This document shows positions 36,751 through 47,221 of a stretch of DNA of 64,000 bases, piece by piece. The DNA is taken from positions 11,869,134 to 11,933,133 of the forward strand of contig JAPTYO010000010.1 of NCBI GenBank assembly GCA_036873135.1. Reading direction: 5' to 3'. The notes below the pieces were generated by a model, which was not told where the DNA came from, made no database searches, and saw only the letters and a program-made list of their open reading frames with translations. Origin of the DNA: Clarkia xantiana subsp. parviflora. Taxonomy: Eukaryota; Streptophyta; Magnoliopsida; Myrtales; Onagraceae. The translations under genes and the position numbers were made by a program. How positions within the stretch are numbered: the stretch's first letter is position 1; every line of letters starts with the position of its first letter.

Positions 36751-36902
36751 GCTTAGGTGAGCTTGGTGTTTACACCAAATCAATAATATGATGACAAATG
36801 CCTTTACTCTAATCATTCAAGGATTCAGTTTTAAAGTTGGAGAAAAAATATTGAATAAGTGAGACACCTGACAATGGTTTGGTGTAAACACCAAGCCTAT
36901 AG
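36751..36902. mobile_element. Short MITE (about 150 bp)
   Basis: The left terminus gagcttggtgtttacaccaa and the right terminus ttggtgtaaacaccaagcct are inverted copies. The element has no coding capacity. A fragment of the same terminus is found at about 8741-8760. Family is not assigned. Confidence 0.65.
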
Positions 36903-37073
36903 AAGAATTGTCCTAAATAAAGGGGTGGACGACAAAGTGTGATAAAATAGTAAAATAGTCATCCCTTTTTTATAAGTAAGCTTGATTAAATTATTTTTTT
37001 ATCAAAGTGATTATTTTGTAAATTATCGGCTCATGTTGGACATTAGGACAAATGTAGATGATTTTTTGTGTAT

Positions 37074-37380
37074 AAATTGTTAGTTTATGTTTCGATTTAT
37101 GGACAATTTGCTAACTGATGTTTCTATTATGTGGAGAATTCGCTAACTCGGGTTTCACTTTGTGACAATTTGCTAGCTCGGATTTCGTTTTATGGATAAT
37201 TTGAAAACCACCAAATATTCCACAAAATGAAATATGAGCTAGTAAATTGTGCATAAAGCGGAATCTAAGCTAAAAAATTGTAAAAAAAACAAAAACAAAC
37301 AAAATTTAGCAATTTGTCCACAAAATGTAACCTAAGTTAACATATTGTCCAACAAAAAAAATTAGACAACAGTTTGTTCT
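37074..37380. repeat. Foldback with about 35-bp tandem motif
   Basis: Four imperfect copies of a unit like aatttgctaactcgggtttc follow one another between 37074 and 37205. Antisense versions (gagctagtaaattg, cctaagttaac) follow to about 37345. The result is a large imperfect hairpin. No coding potential. Confidence 0.5.
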
Positions 37381-37824
37381 AGTACTCTAACGTGATCTAG
37401 AAATTTGTTAGTTAATTAACCCTTAATTTTTTTTATTAAAATGTTTAATACATTACAATTTAATACATAGTATGAATTTATAAAATTTTCTATTAATATT
37501 TTTTTTATAATAATTTTTTTTTCTAAAAAGAACATATCTAATTAATTATTTAATTTCTAGATTCGCCAATAACTACTTATTATCTGCAGTGAGTCAGAGA
37601 AAATGGATTATCCAACCTAGATATTGGTGAACCAAAATGAGTTATTCAATACGGATATTAAACCAACAATAAATTATTACATGTTATATGATATTGATTC
37701 AACCATTAATTATAGAAGAGTCAGATGTGTAGTCATTTTCCATATATATGTTGAACCATGTCATATAACATATAATAATTTATATATATATTAGGTCTTA
37801 AAACTTAATAGCTTCGAGATAGAA

Positions 37825-38437
37825 GGGTTAATTACTAAATTGCCACATGAATTTTTATTGAATGTATAATTTGTTAACCGGTTTATTTTTAATAAATTAT
37901 TAACTAATAGAATATACTTTAATTTTTTTGCTAAAACACTCTAAAAAAATTTATTATATAAATTCAAAATTTTAAATAATACATGTTAAGAGATATATAA
38001 AAATATTCCAAAATTAAATTTATAAAAGTATTTGAAAATAGTATAAAACATAAACTTTTAAGAATTAAGTTAATTTTAAGGGTGTTGCTACAAACTGTGA
38101 AATTTCCTGTGAAATTTCTATAGAAAGTGATATAGGGTCCCACAAAGCACCAATACATTTATTCATTTACTTTCTCTTTCTTACTTTCTATTGAAATTTC
38201 ACAAGAAATTTCACATTTTAAAGATTTACTCTAATTTTAATTTTTAAGCTTTGGGTTATATTTAATGTATTTTAACTCATTTTTTAAAGTATATTCCATC
38301 TATTATACAGTTAATGGAAAATTTGACGGAAATAGAAAATGACACTTTAGTAAAAGATCGGTACTAAAAGAAAATCAGCTAAATAGCTAGGTACACATTT
38401 TCATATAAATTTTATCTAGTAATTTGGCAATTAATAT
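37825..38437. mobile_element. Degenerate GGGTTAA-type foldback with nested MITE
   Basis: The left end gggttaattactaaattgcc and the right end tagtaatttggcaattaata are loosely inverted. Between them at about 38088-38222 lies a separate MITE whose ends are tgtgaaatttcctgtgaaat and gaaatttcacaagaaatttc. Both are old and their boundaries approximate. Confidence 0.45.
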
Positions 38438-38674
38438 GAAATTTTTCCTCGCTATCAAATCAAATCAAATCATACGTATAAGTAAATCGATTTTTTTAAA
38501 TCTTATGTCCTTTTCTTTGCTGCCGCAATCTTATGTCCGATTTAAATTTGCATTTCATACCAAGACATGGAATCGTATCTGCCGTATATAAGAATTAATT
38601 AATCTATCCTTAAAGAAATAATAATCAAATCCATGCAGTCCAAAAAAACATCCTATTTGCCCAAACTTCTTCTC

Positions 38675-38681
38675 TATAAAA
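38675..38681 (+). promoter_or_regulatory. TATA box of the transporter gene
   Basis: TATAAAA lies 62 bp upstream of the ATG at 38743, in the context tctctataaaacc, a good plant TATA match. Confidence 0.65.
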
Positions 38682-38742
38682 CCACATCCCACCTGAAAAC
38701 AACCTTGACCTAGTCTGCTTAAAATCAAACCAGTCGATCATC

Positions 38743-41700
38743 ATGTCGAATGATTCCACGCCTCTCCTCTCAAACTCCTCCGATCCCGAGATCCCAACCG
38801 CCAATGAAATCGCGCCACCCGAGTCGTCGTCTTTAGACACGATGATCGAGTGGTGCACCGGAGGACGGCTCGGTTGGAGACAATTCTTTCGCGCCTTGTT
38901 TGTGTCGGTAGCTTGGTTCTTCGACGGCCAACAAGCGTGTATCAGCGATTTTACCGATTTAGTCCCGACGTGGCACTGTAATTCCGACAGCACCACTTGC
39001 TCGTCTACCTCCAACTTGTGTGATCTGTCGGGTTCGGATTGGTCGTGGGACGGTATATCGTCCAAGTCCATCATCTCCGAGTGGGACTTGCAGTGCAGCG
39101 GCTCGTTCGTGACCGGACTCCCGACATCGTGTTTCTACATGGGGTGCCTTGTCGGAGGTATTATTCTATCAGCGTTGATAGAGAATCCGACTATCACACT
39201 CCGAGAAATTCCGATACTCTCACAATGGCAATAGGAGTAATTATTGTCATACCCACCCTCACAATCGGAATTTCTCGGACTCCAACAGTCGGATTCCGAA
39301 TCATTTCCCTTATTCTATAAGTTAAAAGTATAACTTTGTATATAAGCAAGAAAATTTAGATCTCAAACTTGTGTTCAAAGGGCTCTTAATTTTGTTTAGG
39401 ATTTAGCTTGTTGAATAAGTTTTTTTTTTTTTTAATTATGATTTTTTAAATGTGTTGGTCCCAAAATTGTGTAGAAAAAATTAATTTAGAAATTTAGAAT
39501 ATATATAATTTGGCACATAATAGAAAAAAAAAAATAACCTCTATCAAAATGAGAAGACTTATAAAAATGGAGATTTCGAAAACCAAAAAAATGTCTTAAG
39601 AATATTGTATTTACCGCATGACTATTTCGTATCGAAATCCTTCGCACATCTAGATAAAATAAGAATGTCCAATTTTTTATCTATCAAATAAACTCAAAAG
39701 TCTAAGCTAATGAGGTGTCTCTGTCTTTCCTACTTTATATATTATACTTTATGTTAACTACTCTTCAAATATTTTCGTGAATATAACGTGAGAGACACTT
39801 TGCATACTCATACAGTCATATTATCATATTTAACATCTAGCTAATTCACTGAACTTATGTTCTGTTTAACTGAGTACTCAAAAAGCTCTCTTTTTGTTAA
39901 GGCATGGACTCGTCGTGTTAGGGTTTTATATCTTTTTTTGTTAGTTGTTGAGTGAATCCCAAAATTAATTATATAAGCTGTTAAGTCATCTGAACTGAAT
40001 CTCTACAAAGAAAAATGAATAATTTAAAAACTCTGGCACACCATATCCTTAAACTTTGAGTATATATGATGAATATAAGAAAAAGAGTAAATTTTCTACC
40101 TGTGAAATTTCCAGTGAAATTTCAAGAGAAAGTATAAAAGAGAATGTAATGGAACAAATGTATTGGTCAATGGTGGGGCTCTAAACCACTTTTTATAGAA
40201 ATTTCACACTATATTTCACAGTTTCTATCACCACTCTAAGAAAAAAAATACATTTCTTATTACTTTATATACAAAACCGACTCTTCATCTTAAATTTTAG
40301 TCAACGTGAAATAAACACACTCCTCATCATCGTAATATTAAGGGTTAAATCTACTTTTTTACACCACTAATTTTGTATACTTTTGATATTAAACATTTGA
40401 AAAAAATGTAGCTTTTGTTACATTTGTTAGTTGACCGTTAGTTTTGGTCGTTAAATGATGTGCAAAAGTCACGTGACCGACCTTAAACTTTTTTATTGTG
40501 TTCATTTTAGTCCCTCAAATATATTTCTAACTTTACTTAATTTAATTTAGTATTAAAACTTCAAAATCAAACCCAACTGACCTAGCCAGATCTAGATTCG
40601 GGTCAGCTGGGTCCGACGACCCCTGACTAGTATGAAAAGTTGGATGAAACGTGTGTGGTGTTTAAATTACATTTTAACCCCACTATTAACAGGTATCATA
40701 TTCGCAACACTGGCCGACTCATCTCTCGGCCGCAAGAACATGCTCGTCGTATCCTGTCTGATAATGTCCCTATCAGCTTTCGCCACAGTCTTCTCCACCA
40801 ACATATGGATGTACTCCGCATTACGGTTCGTGAGCGGATTGGGGCGTGCAACCATCGGGACATGTTCGCTAGTATTATCCTCCGAAATTGTCGGGAACAC
40901 GTGGCGAGGTCTCATTGGCATGATCGGACTCTTTGTCGGAACCCTAGGTCTTCTCTCTCTTCCCGCCATGGCGTACATACTTAGAGCCGTGACGTGGCGC
41001 TACCTCTACTTAGCCACGTCATTGCCCGGCGTCGTGTACTGTGTGGTCGTCTTCTTCTTCATCAACGAGTCTCCCAAATGGCTTCTCATGCAGGGGCGCG
41101 TGGATGAAGCGATGGCGATCCTCGAGCGCGTGACGCCCACGGCGAAGCTTTTTAGAATGAAGCAATATGTGTCTAACATGGATCCTAACGTGTCGCAGTC
41201 TGGAATGTTTTCATCCTTGAAACATTTGTTTAAAAGCAGGTGAGTGTTAAATTTCCAACCATTTTACTAACAGTCATAAAAAAATTATTAGGTTATAAAT
41301 CTAACTTTTTTAGACAAATCAACTTCATCAACTACTGTCATAAAATCTAAATATAATAAATAGGTTTTAAAATTATAGGTAAATACGTATTTTAATCTTT
41401 ATAACTAAGCAGTTTACCAAACTTTAAAACATTAGCTAGGTTTAGGTAAATATGTGGTTTAATATCTTTACACTTCAAAAAAATTATTCATGTGTTAGCT
41501 AAAATATTTTTTTAAGGCTCATCACGTTATACTTTTTAATCATGGAGACTTTTAACTTGCAATGCAGAGATTTGAAGGCCAGCGCATCATGTAAAGTTTT
41601 TTAATTACGATATTCTTGAAACATTTTTTACGTTTCATTAGAATGTAAAAAAAAATTATGGAAGTTTTTAACTTGGTGTTACGGAAATTTGAAGGCGCTG

Positions 41701-42412
41701 ATCACGTGAAATAATATTTATAAAATTTGATGTTGCGGAGATTTAAATATACACTATATCATTATAGTGAAATTTAAACTGTCAATTCTAAAATCTTAAT
41801 ATAATAGGTAAATGCGTGGTTTAATCATCTTTACACTTGAACAGGTGGATTCTGAACAGGCTCATGAAAGTCATGGTGCTCGGGTTCGGGATCGGGATGA
41901 TGTACTACGGGATGCTCTTGGGTGTCGGAAACCTCGGGTTTGACATCTACCTGAGCGTGGCTTTCAATGCTCTTCTAGTCATTCCTTCATACTACGTCGC
42001 CTATCTTCTGATAAACACATCGAAGCGAAAAAGCTTGCTGCTAGGGTTTTGCACCGTGAGCGGCGTTCTTAGCATCGTGTGCGCATTTATGAGCAATTAT
42101 AAGAGTGTTCAGATCGGGATCGAGCTGGTTTCGTTCTTCTTCACGTGCATGGCGTATAACGTTCTGATGATATACACGATCGAGCTGTTCCCGACTCAGG
42201 TGAGGAACTCGGCCACGTCGATGATGAGGCAGGCGATTATCGTCGGAGTGCTTTTTGACCCGACGTTGATTTCGATCGGGAGGACCGTGTCGTATTTGAC
42301 GTATCTGGTGTTTGGGTTGGTGGTTATTGTTTGTGGGACTGCCGTGATTTTCTTGCCGGAGACAAAGGGAGTTGCCGTCGCCGGCGCCGGCGGCGATAAG
42401 ATGGAGGAATAG
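38743..42412 (+). CDS. Organic cation/carnitine transporter (OCT family), 3 exons
   Basis: Exons are 38743-39157, 40693-41239 and 41845-42412, all GT/AG and in phase (1530 nt, 509 aa). The protein resembles plant OCT3-type transporters of the major facilitator superfamily, which move carnitine, polyamines or other organic cations across a membrane. Visible features: a long hydrophilic loop rich in Cys and Trp after the first membrane helix; MFS motif A-like DSSLGRKN at 147-154; GRATIG at 189-194; NESPKWLL at 263-270; and ELFPTQVRNSA in the last third. About twelve hydrophobic segments fit the family, and the length is normal. The substrate and membrane cannot be read from sequence. Intron 1 (1535 bp) contains an inverted repeat, a MITE and a truncated foldback arm. 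Confidence 0.92.
39181..39303. repeat. Inverted repeat at the start of transporter intron 1
   Basis: gaatccgact plus tccgagaaattccgat on the left match, inverted, atcggaatttctcgga plus agtcggattc on the right. The predicted hairpin has arms of about 37 bp. It begins only about 20 bp after the exon 1 donor. Confidence 0.75.
40088..40252. mobile_element. gtgaaatttc MITE in transporter intron 1
   Basis: The ends are tacctgtgaaatttccagtg and tatttcacagtttctatcac, inverted copies. The interior (ggggctctaaacca) corresponds to the antisense of the copies at 38088-38222 and 60425-60545. It has no coding capacity. Confidence 0.6.
40341..40620. mobile_element. Truncated arm of a GGGTTAA foldback element
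   Basis: It begins gggttaaatctactttttta. Then gttagttgaccgtta and ttttagtccctcaaatatat follow, in the same order as in the left arm of the element at 4213-5386. A more GC-rich end (gggtcagctgggtccgacga) follows. No right arm is found: exon 2 of the transporter starts at 40693. Confidence 0.55.
41240..41844 (+). other. Intron 2 of the transporter gene
   Basis: A 605-bp intron with gtgagt donor and acttgaacag acceptor. It contains two loosely similar segments (around 41510-41590 and 41640-41710, sharing gaagtttttaact/gagacttttaact and gatttgaaggc) but no clear transposon. Confidence 0.55.
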
Positions 42413-42940
42413 CGAATATATCTCAAGATAAGGGTTGGTAATTATTATTTTGGTTACGTTGTGGTTGTGACTAGTGATATTATTATTCATGTTCCCCCCT
42501 TTAATTTTCTGGCCAAATAATTAAAGGTTTTCTTACTTTAATTATTGTGTGTACTGTAGTCTAGGGCAAGTGTTGTCACGTTTTCACAATACTGCTTGGG
42601 TCATTTTTCATCTTTAGAACGCCTACTTTAGATTGATTGATTAATGTAATTTTTATATTATATGTTACACCATTTTCATATTATTTTAGTGATTTTTCAA
42701 GTTTCTACTCTATATTTTTATAAAGGTTATACAGATTTGATGGGGTGAGTATTATCACTCACTTGTATGTGAATCCGCCCCGGTATTTATTAAATTGCAG
42801 AGTTATTTTGTGACAAAGCCACTATCTTAACAAAACAAAAAAAATGTAGCAGTTGAACGTTTTATCTTTTAACTTAAAATTTTAATTTTAAACTTGTTGA
42901 GTTTTAAGAATAGAAAAATAGTATAGCCAATATTTGACGT
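42413..42940. other. 3'UTR and intergenic DNA after the transporter gene
   Basis: No gene is visible; the beginning is the likely 3'UTR of the transporter. Confidence 0.45.
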
Positions 42941-42944
42941 CTTA

Positions 42945-43329
42945 GAGCATCCATAATGGTATTACATAGTATTAGCTAAATGTGGGTCCAACTTATTTTT
43001 TATGTAAATTGTATAAAAACGAGCTACAATGGTTTTACATAGTCTTCTTTAAAATTGAGAACCCACTATTTTTACATAACGTATTCATTAAATTTAAGGA
43101 ATGCACTAATATTACATAACCAATTTTTAATTATAAATTAATTTATTTTATAATTGATGTTAATATCTTATTGGTAGCTGTTGAAAAATGTATTAATAAA
43201 ATATATTTATGGAGAGCAATATTGCTTATGTGTGTTTTAACTTTACGTATTACTTAAAGTAGTGTATATAAATATCTACGTGTCAACTTTTAAAAAAATA
43301 CAATTTATGTAAAATCATTGTAAATGCTT
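42945..43329. mobile_element. Tourist-like MITE (GAGCATCC ends)
   Basis: The left end gagcatccataatggtatta is roughly inverted in the right end tgtaaaatcattgtaaatgc. TTA flanks both sides (42942-42944 and 43330-43332). GAGCATC-type ends with TTA/TAA duplication are common for plant Tourist elements. Confidence 0.6.
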
Positions 43330-43716
43330 TTAACCTGACACAAATAAAGAGCACTCTAAATATATAATAAATATATTATACGTAATGAGAGATTGTTCAC
43401 TACAACCGAGACAACACGTAGAGCTCACATGTTGCCTTCAACATTGGACAATTCTTTGTGTCATTTTTATTTAACATATGTGTTAGATGTTAATTGGTTG
43501 AAAGGGCGTGAGCTACACGTGTTATCTTGTTTGCAGTGAATAACCTTCTTATGGAAGAACCCTCGTACGACACCGCTTAAAACAAATGGCTAACAGCCCT
43601 ACTAAATGAGCTAATGGGCTTAGCAACAACGGTAACGGGCCTAAGGATTGAACAACGAGCTGAAGAAATAGTAATAACAACAAAACAAAAGTAAACTGAA
43701 CTCAAGGAAAACAGAC

Positions 43717-43720
43717 AAAA
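43717..43720 (-). terminator. Pol III terminator of the tRNA gene
   Basis: On the minus strand TTTT begins 8 nt after the tRNA 3' end, a minimal RNA polymerase III stop. Confidence 0.6.
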
Positions 43721-43727
43721 GGAAATG

Positions 43728-43800
43728 CGCGCCAGGTAGGGGTCGAACCTACGACTTTCTGCTTAGGAAACAGACGCTCTATCCACTGAGCTACAGGCGC
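43728..43800 (-). tRNA. trnR-CCU: tRNA-Arg (anticodon CCT)
   Basis: The reverse complement folds as a complete 73-nt cloverleaf. The acceptor stem pairs GCGCCTG with CTGGCGC apart from one U-U, with discriminator G. The D arm has the A box TAGCTCAGTGG. The anticodon loop is TTCCTAA, which places CCT at positions 34-36. The T arm is GTAGG-TTCGACC-CCTAC, which includes the B box. There is no intron. It lies 215 bp downstream of, and on the same strand as, the chloroplast-protein gene. Confidence 0.97.
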
Positions 43801-44015
43801 TGCTCTGTTGTATGATTTCACAGCTAATTACATTTTGTGAAAAGGGCTACTTAGAATCCACTCAATTACTAGTTAGAAAACACTTCCAGATCAACACCTT
43901 GTACAAATTGACACTACTGAAACATATACTAATAATGATGTTACAACATAAAGTCATATATATGTACATCACGCGATTTTTCCGAACTTCCATGTAATTA
44001 CCTGCCATTGATGAT

Positions 44016-45887
44016 TTAAGGAACCCGTTGGCAGCGGCACCAGAAGGCCGTCCCTCCACTTCTACCTCGAGCTACCGCGATCTCCTCATCAATGTAAAAC
44101 CATATGAAGAAAGGATCCTTTTTTGTCCCCGGTTCTCGATCATCCTTTTGTCCTAACCTAAACTCAAACGGATCTAAAGGGCCGATTTTGATCCGTATCC
44201 TCTCAAAAACGAAGGCTAATATCCTCTTCTTCCACGACAATCTCCCCTCAAATGTCAAAAATCCAAGTCCTCCTAGATATACTCCATTCTCAATCCTTTT
44301 CCCCTGGCCCGAAAAAGATTCAGATTCAATAAGCATATATGTTTCCAAGATCCTTTCTTTTGGGCAACAATGGAATTACATAGGCATTTACAATCATGGG
44401 TTTGAATCCAAAAAAGCATCAAGGACAATATTGAAGATATCAAATATTTAACAATGCATTCACTTATCAGCTCGAGTTTTAGGACAGTTGGCCATCTAGT
44501 TTAACTGACATTACGAGGCGAGAGAAAAATTCTTACAGTTGAATCGAATCTCTGAACTGCGGTTACTGGGAAATACCGACCACCCTTTAGTTTTTTCTGC
44601 AAATGAAGGTAATGCATTTCATTTTAACAACATAATAACGATTCAACGATAGGTTACTTGATGAATAAGTTACTAAAAGTGCAGACCTCTGCAGTAAAGA
44701 TAAGCATCCATGTTCTCCCGGGAGATTCCGATCCTCCGAGAGTGTTAAGAAACCCGGATGGATTGATCTTTGCCTTCTCTATCACATCAAGGGCTGAGAG
44801 TATTTCTGATGCCGGAACCTTTCTTGTCTTTGCAGCATTTTTTAGCACCTTAACACTCTCCTCAACTTCCTTAAACAGAAAGCAATGCAAAAGACACAGA
44901 TTACTTTCTCAAGTCAAGAACACAAATGGATACTGAATTCCAAAAGATATGATCTGAGACTCTAATTAAGTAGGCACTTTCATGCATTTCGCCGGATGAA
45001 ACCCAAAAGGATTCACAGTAAATGTATATTTTAAAACTAATAAAAATCACACCTTTTTGGCCATCTAAACGATGATCACACAATTTTATTCTACTTCAAG
45101 TCAAAAAAGCAAAGAAGAACCCTAAATTTCGAAAAAGGTTACAGATATCAAAGCAATTCCGTTACAAAAGGAAGATTGATATCATAATACAGTAATCTAG
45201 TCTATGATGATTTAATTGAATGCATCTACATCCATGCAGCTTACTTTGTCAAGTCAAGAACACAAAGGGATACTGAATTCGGAATGATATGATCTGAGAA
45301 TCTAATTAAGTATGCACTTTCATTCATTTCACTGAACGAAACCCGAAAGGATTCACATTAAACGTATATTTCTATCAAACAAAGAAAAAATGAAAACAAT
45401 GATCCCACAATTTTATTCTACTTCGAATCAACAAAGCAAAGAAGAAACTAATTTCCTAAAAGTTAACCGGTATCAAAGCAATTCCTAACAGCAGTAAGAT
45501 CAATTTCACAATACAGCAATGTAATCTATGGTGATTTAATTGAATACGTCGTAAAAGGAGCAGAACAATACTCCCACGCATAAAAATCATACTTTATAGT
45601 GAAAATAGCAATTGGGTCAGTGATGAATCAAAAGAAGAGTGAAAATCTCTCACTGGATTGAGCTGTTCTTGCTGGAGAGGAAGCGTTTCGGTGGCAGTCT
45701 GGTCTTTTTCATCAAGAGTTGCTCTGATTCTTGTTTTGGGCAACTTGACCACGAAATTGCTTGTAGCTCTCAAAGAAAGAGGTTCATAGACATTGATGAA
45801 AGGAGTGAACTTTGAGGGGTTTGAGCAAGAATTCCGTGAAGGTAAGATTAGGGAAGAGCATAAATGTGAAGGCATAGGCATAGCCAT
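44016..45887 (-). CDS. Chloroplast-targeted conserved plant protein of unknown function, 4 exons
   Basis: Minus-strand exons are 45887-45654, 44869-44687, 44596-44537 and 44303-44016, each with GT/AG borders and phase 0 (765 nt, 254 aa). The first 55 or so residues are rich in Ser/Pro/Asn with few acids, a typical plastid transit peptide. The mature part has GRTWMLIFTAEKKL (exons 2-3), RYFPVTAVQRFD, then NGVYLG, LTFEGRLSWKKRILAF, DDREPGTKKDPFFIW and a Gly/Arg-rich end RGRSGGTAFWCRC. I recognise this as a conserved green-plant protein but cannot name its role. The strand pattern and the FYIDEEIAVARG ending recall the PAP/fibrillin lipid-binding fold, which is inference. Intron 1 contains a tandem duplication. 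Confidence 0.85.
44901..45560. repeat. About 340-bp tandem duplication in intron 1 of the chloroplast-protein gene
   Basis: ttactttctcaagtcaagaa at 44901 recurs as ttactttgtcaagtcaagaa at 45241, and similarity continues for about 300 bp (gatatgatctgaga, acaattttattctacttc, gatttaattgaat). The copies are moderately diverged. Confidence 0.85.
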
Positions 45888-45989
45888 GGCTGTTCAATAT
45901 GTGGAACGAAGAGGAGACGAAGGAGCGAACCAATTCTCCATATTTCCTCGTTCGCAGACCACAAGATGTGAGTGGATTATGTTTCGCCA

Positions 45990-46425
45990 AATTTTTTTCC
46001 TTCTTTGGTAAAAAAAATAAAAATATTACGACTCATCACTCATCAGTTAGTACTTACTTAGTACTACTACTAGACTAGTAGTTGTTTTGTTGAATAGAGG
46101 TAAAAATTCAAATATAGGCATTTGTACATAAATAATAGACACAAATAAATACGCAAAATAGATTATGTATTTTTTTTAATAAAAAAAATTAATAACTTAA
46201 ACAGAATATTAAATATATAATACTAAAAATGTAAGAAAAGCAATATAAGATTCTAAAAAATCCAAAATACATTTGAAAATTTATTAAAAATGCTAAATTA
46301 AACAAATATAAATAAGAAAATGAAATAAGTAATAAAAAAATATATGCAAATATTAAGTTACTATAACATGATATAGATATACGTTCTTTAAATATAAAAC
46401 ATGGTAATATATACAATAAAAACTA
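45990..46425. other. AT-rich intergenic DNA upstream of the chloroplast-protein gene
   Basis: The promoter of the minus-strand gene should lie here, but no clear TATA box stands out. The rest is extremely AT-rich. Confidence 0.4.
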
Positions 46426-46433
46426 GGGCGAAG

Positions 46434-46913
46434 CAAAAAACCCGACAAACCCGAATTTCCGAAAAAAATTCGTCCTAATCCGTCCCGAAATTGGGCCCGA
46501 GTCCGTATGGGAGGGACTTTTACTCCCAACTAGGGCTAGGGCTAGTTTTTTCAAACAATCTCGAATGTCCCGAATGTACCTAGTTATTTACCATAATTCA
46601 ACTATTACAACTTAAATAATCTAATTATACTTAAACTACGTGTGCCTTGATGTATGTGATCGTGAATTCGATGTATGGGTTGATGAATGTTTGAACTTGA
46701 ATTTGTACTGAGTTTAAAATTAAAGTTTATTTTCATCATTAGGTGTAAATTAGGGTTGTCCCTAGCCCGTCCCGAATTTGAAAAGTCCCGCTCAAGTAGG
46801 GACTTTTTCAGATGCTTAACTTAGGGCTAGGGACAGTTGTAAAAAATCCCGAAAACTAGGGCTATGGGCATTTTCTTGAAAAATTCCGTTTGTTTGTCCC
46901 GAACTCACCCCTA
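46434..46913. mobile_element. hAT-type MITE with perfect 8-bp TSD
   Basis: Starts tagggcgaagcaaaaaaccc and ends gtcccgaactcaccccta, so both ends read TAGGG inward. It is flanked by ATAAAAAC at 46426-46433 and 46914-46921, a perfect 8-bp target duplication, the hAT hallmark. The interior repeats cccgaa/ttcggg and agggctag motifs. There is no transposase. Confidence 0.88.
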
Positions 46914-46921
46914 ATAAAAAC

Positions 46922-47220
46922 TGCTAAAGAATAACTGAAATGCTTGACAAATAAATAAATAAACATTTAAAAGTCAAATAACTATTTTTTGGCAAATAAA
47001 ATTGAAAAATTAGTTTTCTATTGGTAAAAAATAGTGATAACAATAAGATATCACTTTTATATATATATATATATATATAATTCTAACAAAATATTATTAA
47101 CTTAATTAGAGATTTCAGGTTGACCAATAACTTAAAAAAAAAATGGTACAATATTGTATAACAATTTAATATTTCATCTCTTAGTTAGAGATTTCATATT
47201 TGAACCATCAAATCTTAAGA
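46922..47220. other. AT-rich spacer
   Basis: Short AT-rich stretch with a (TA)n microsatellite near 47061-47080; no gene or element ends are seen. Confidence 0.45.
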
Positions 47221-47221
47221 A

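Noticed and set aside
40632..40692. An ATG at 40632 as an independent start for the second half of the transporter
   Set aside because: The frame before 40693 has no similarity to OCT proteins, whereas splicing from 39157 to 40693 restores the conserved GG-II-ATLADSSLGRKN region.
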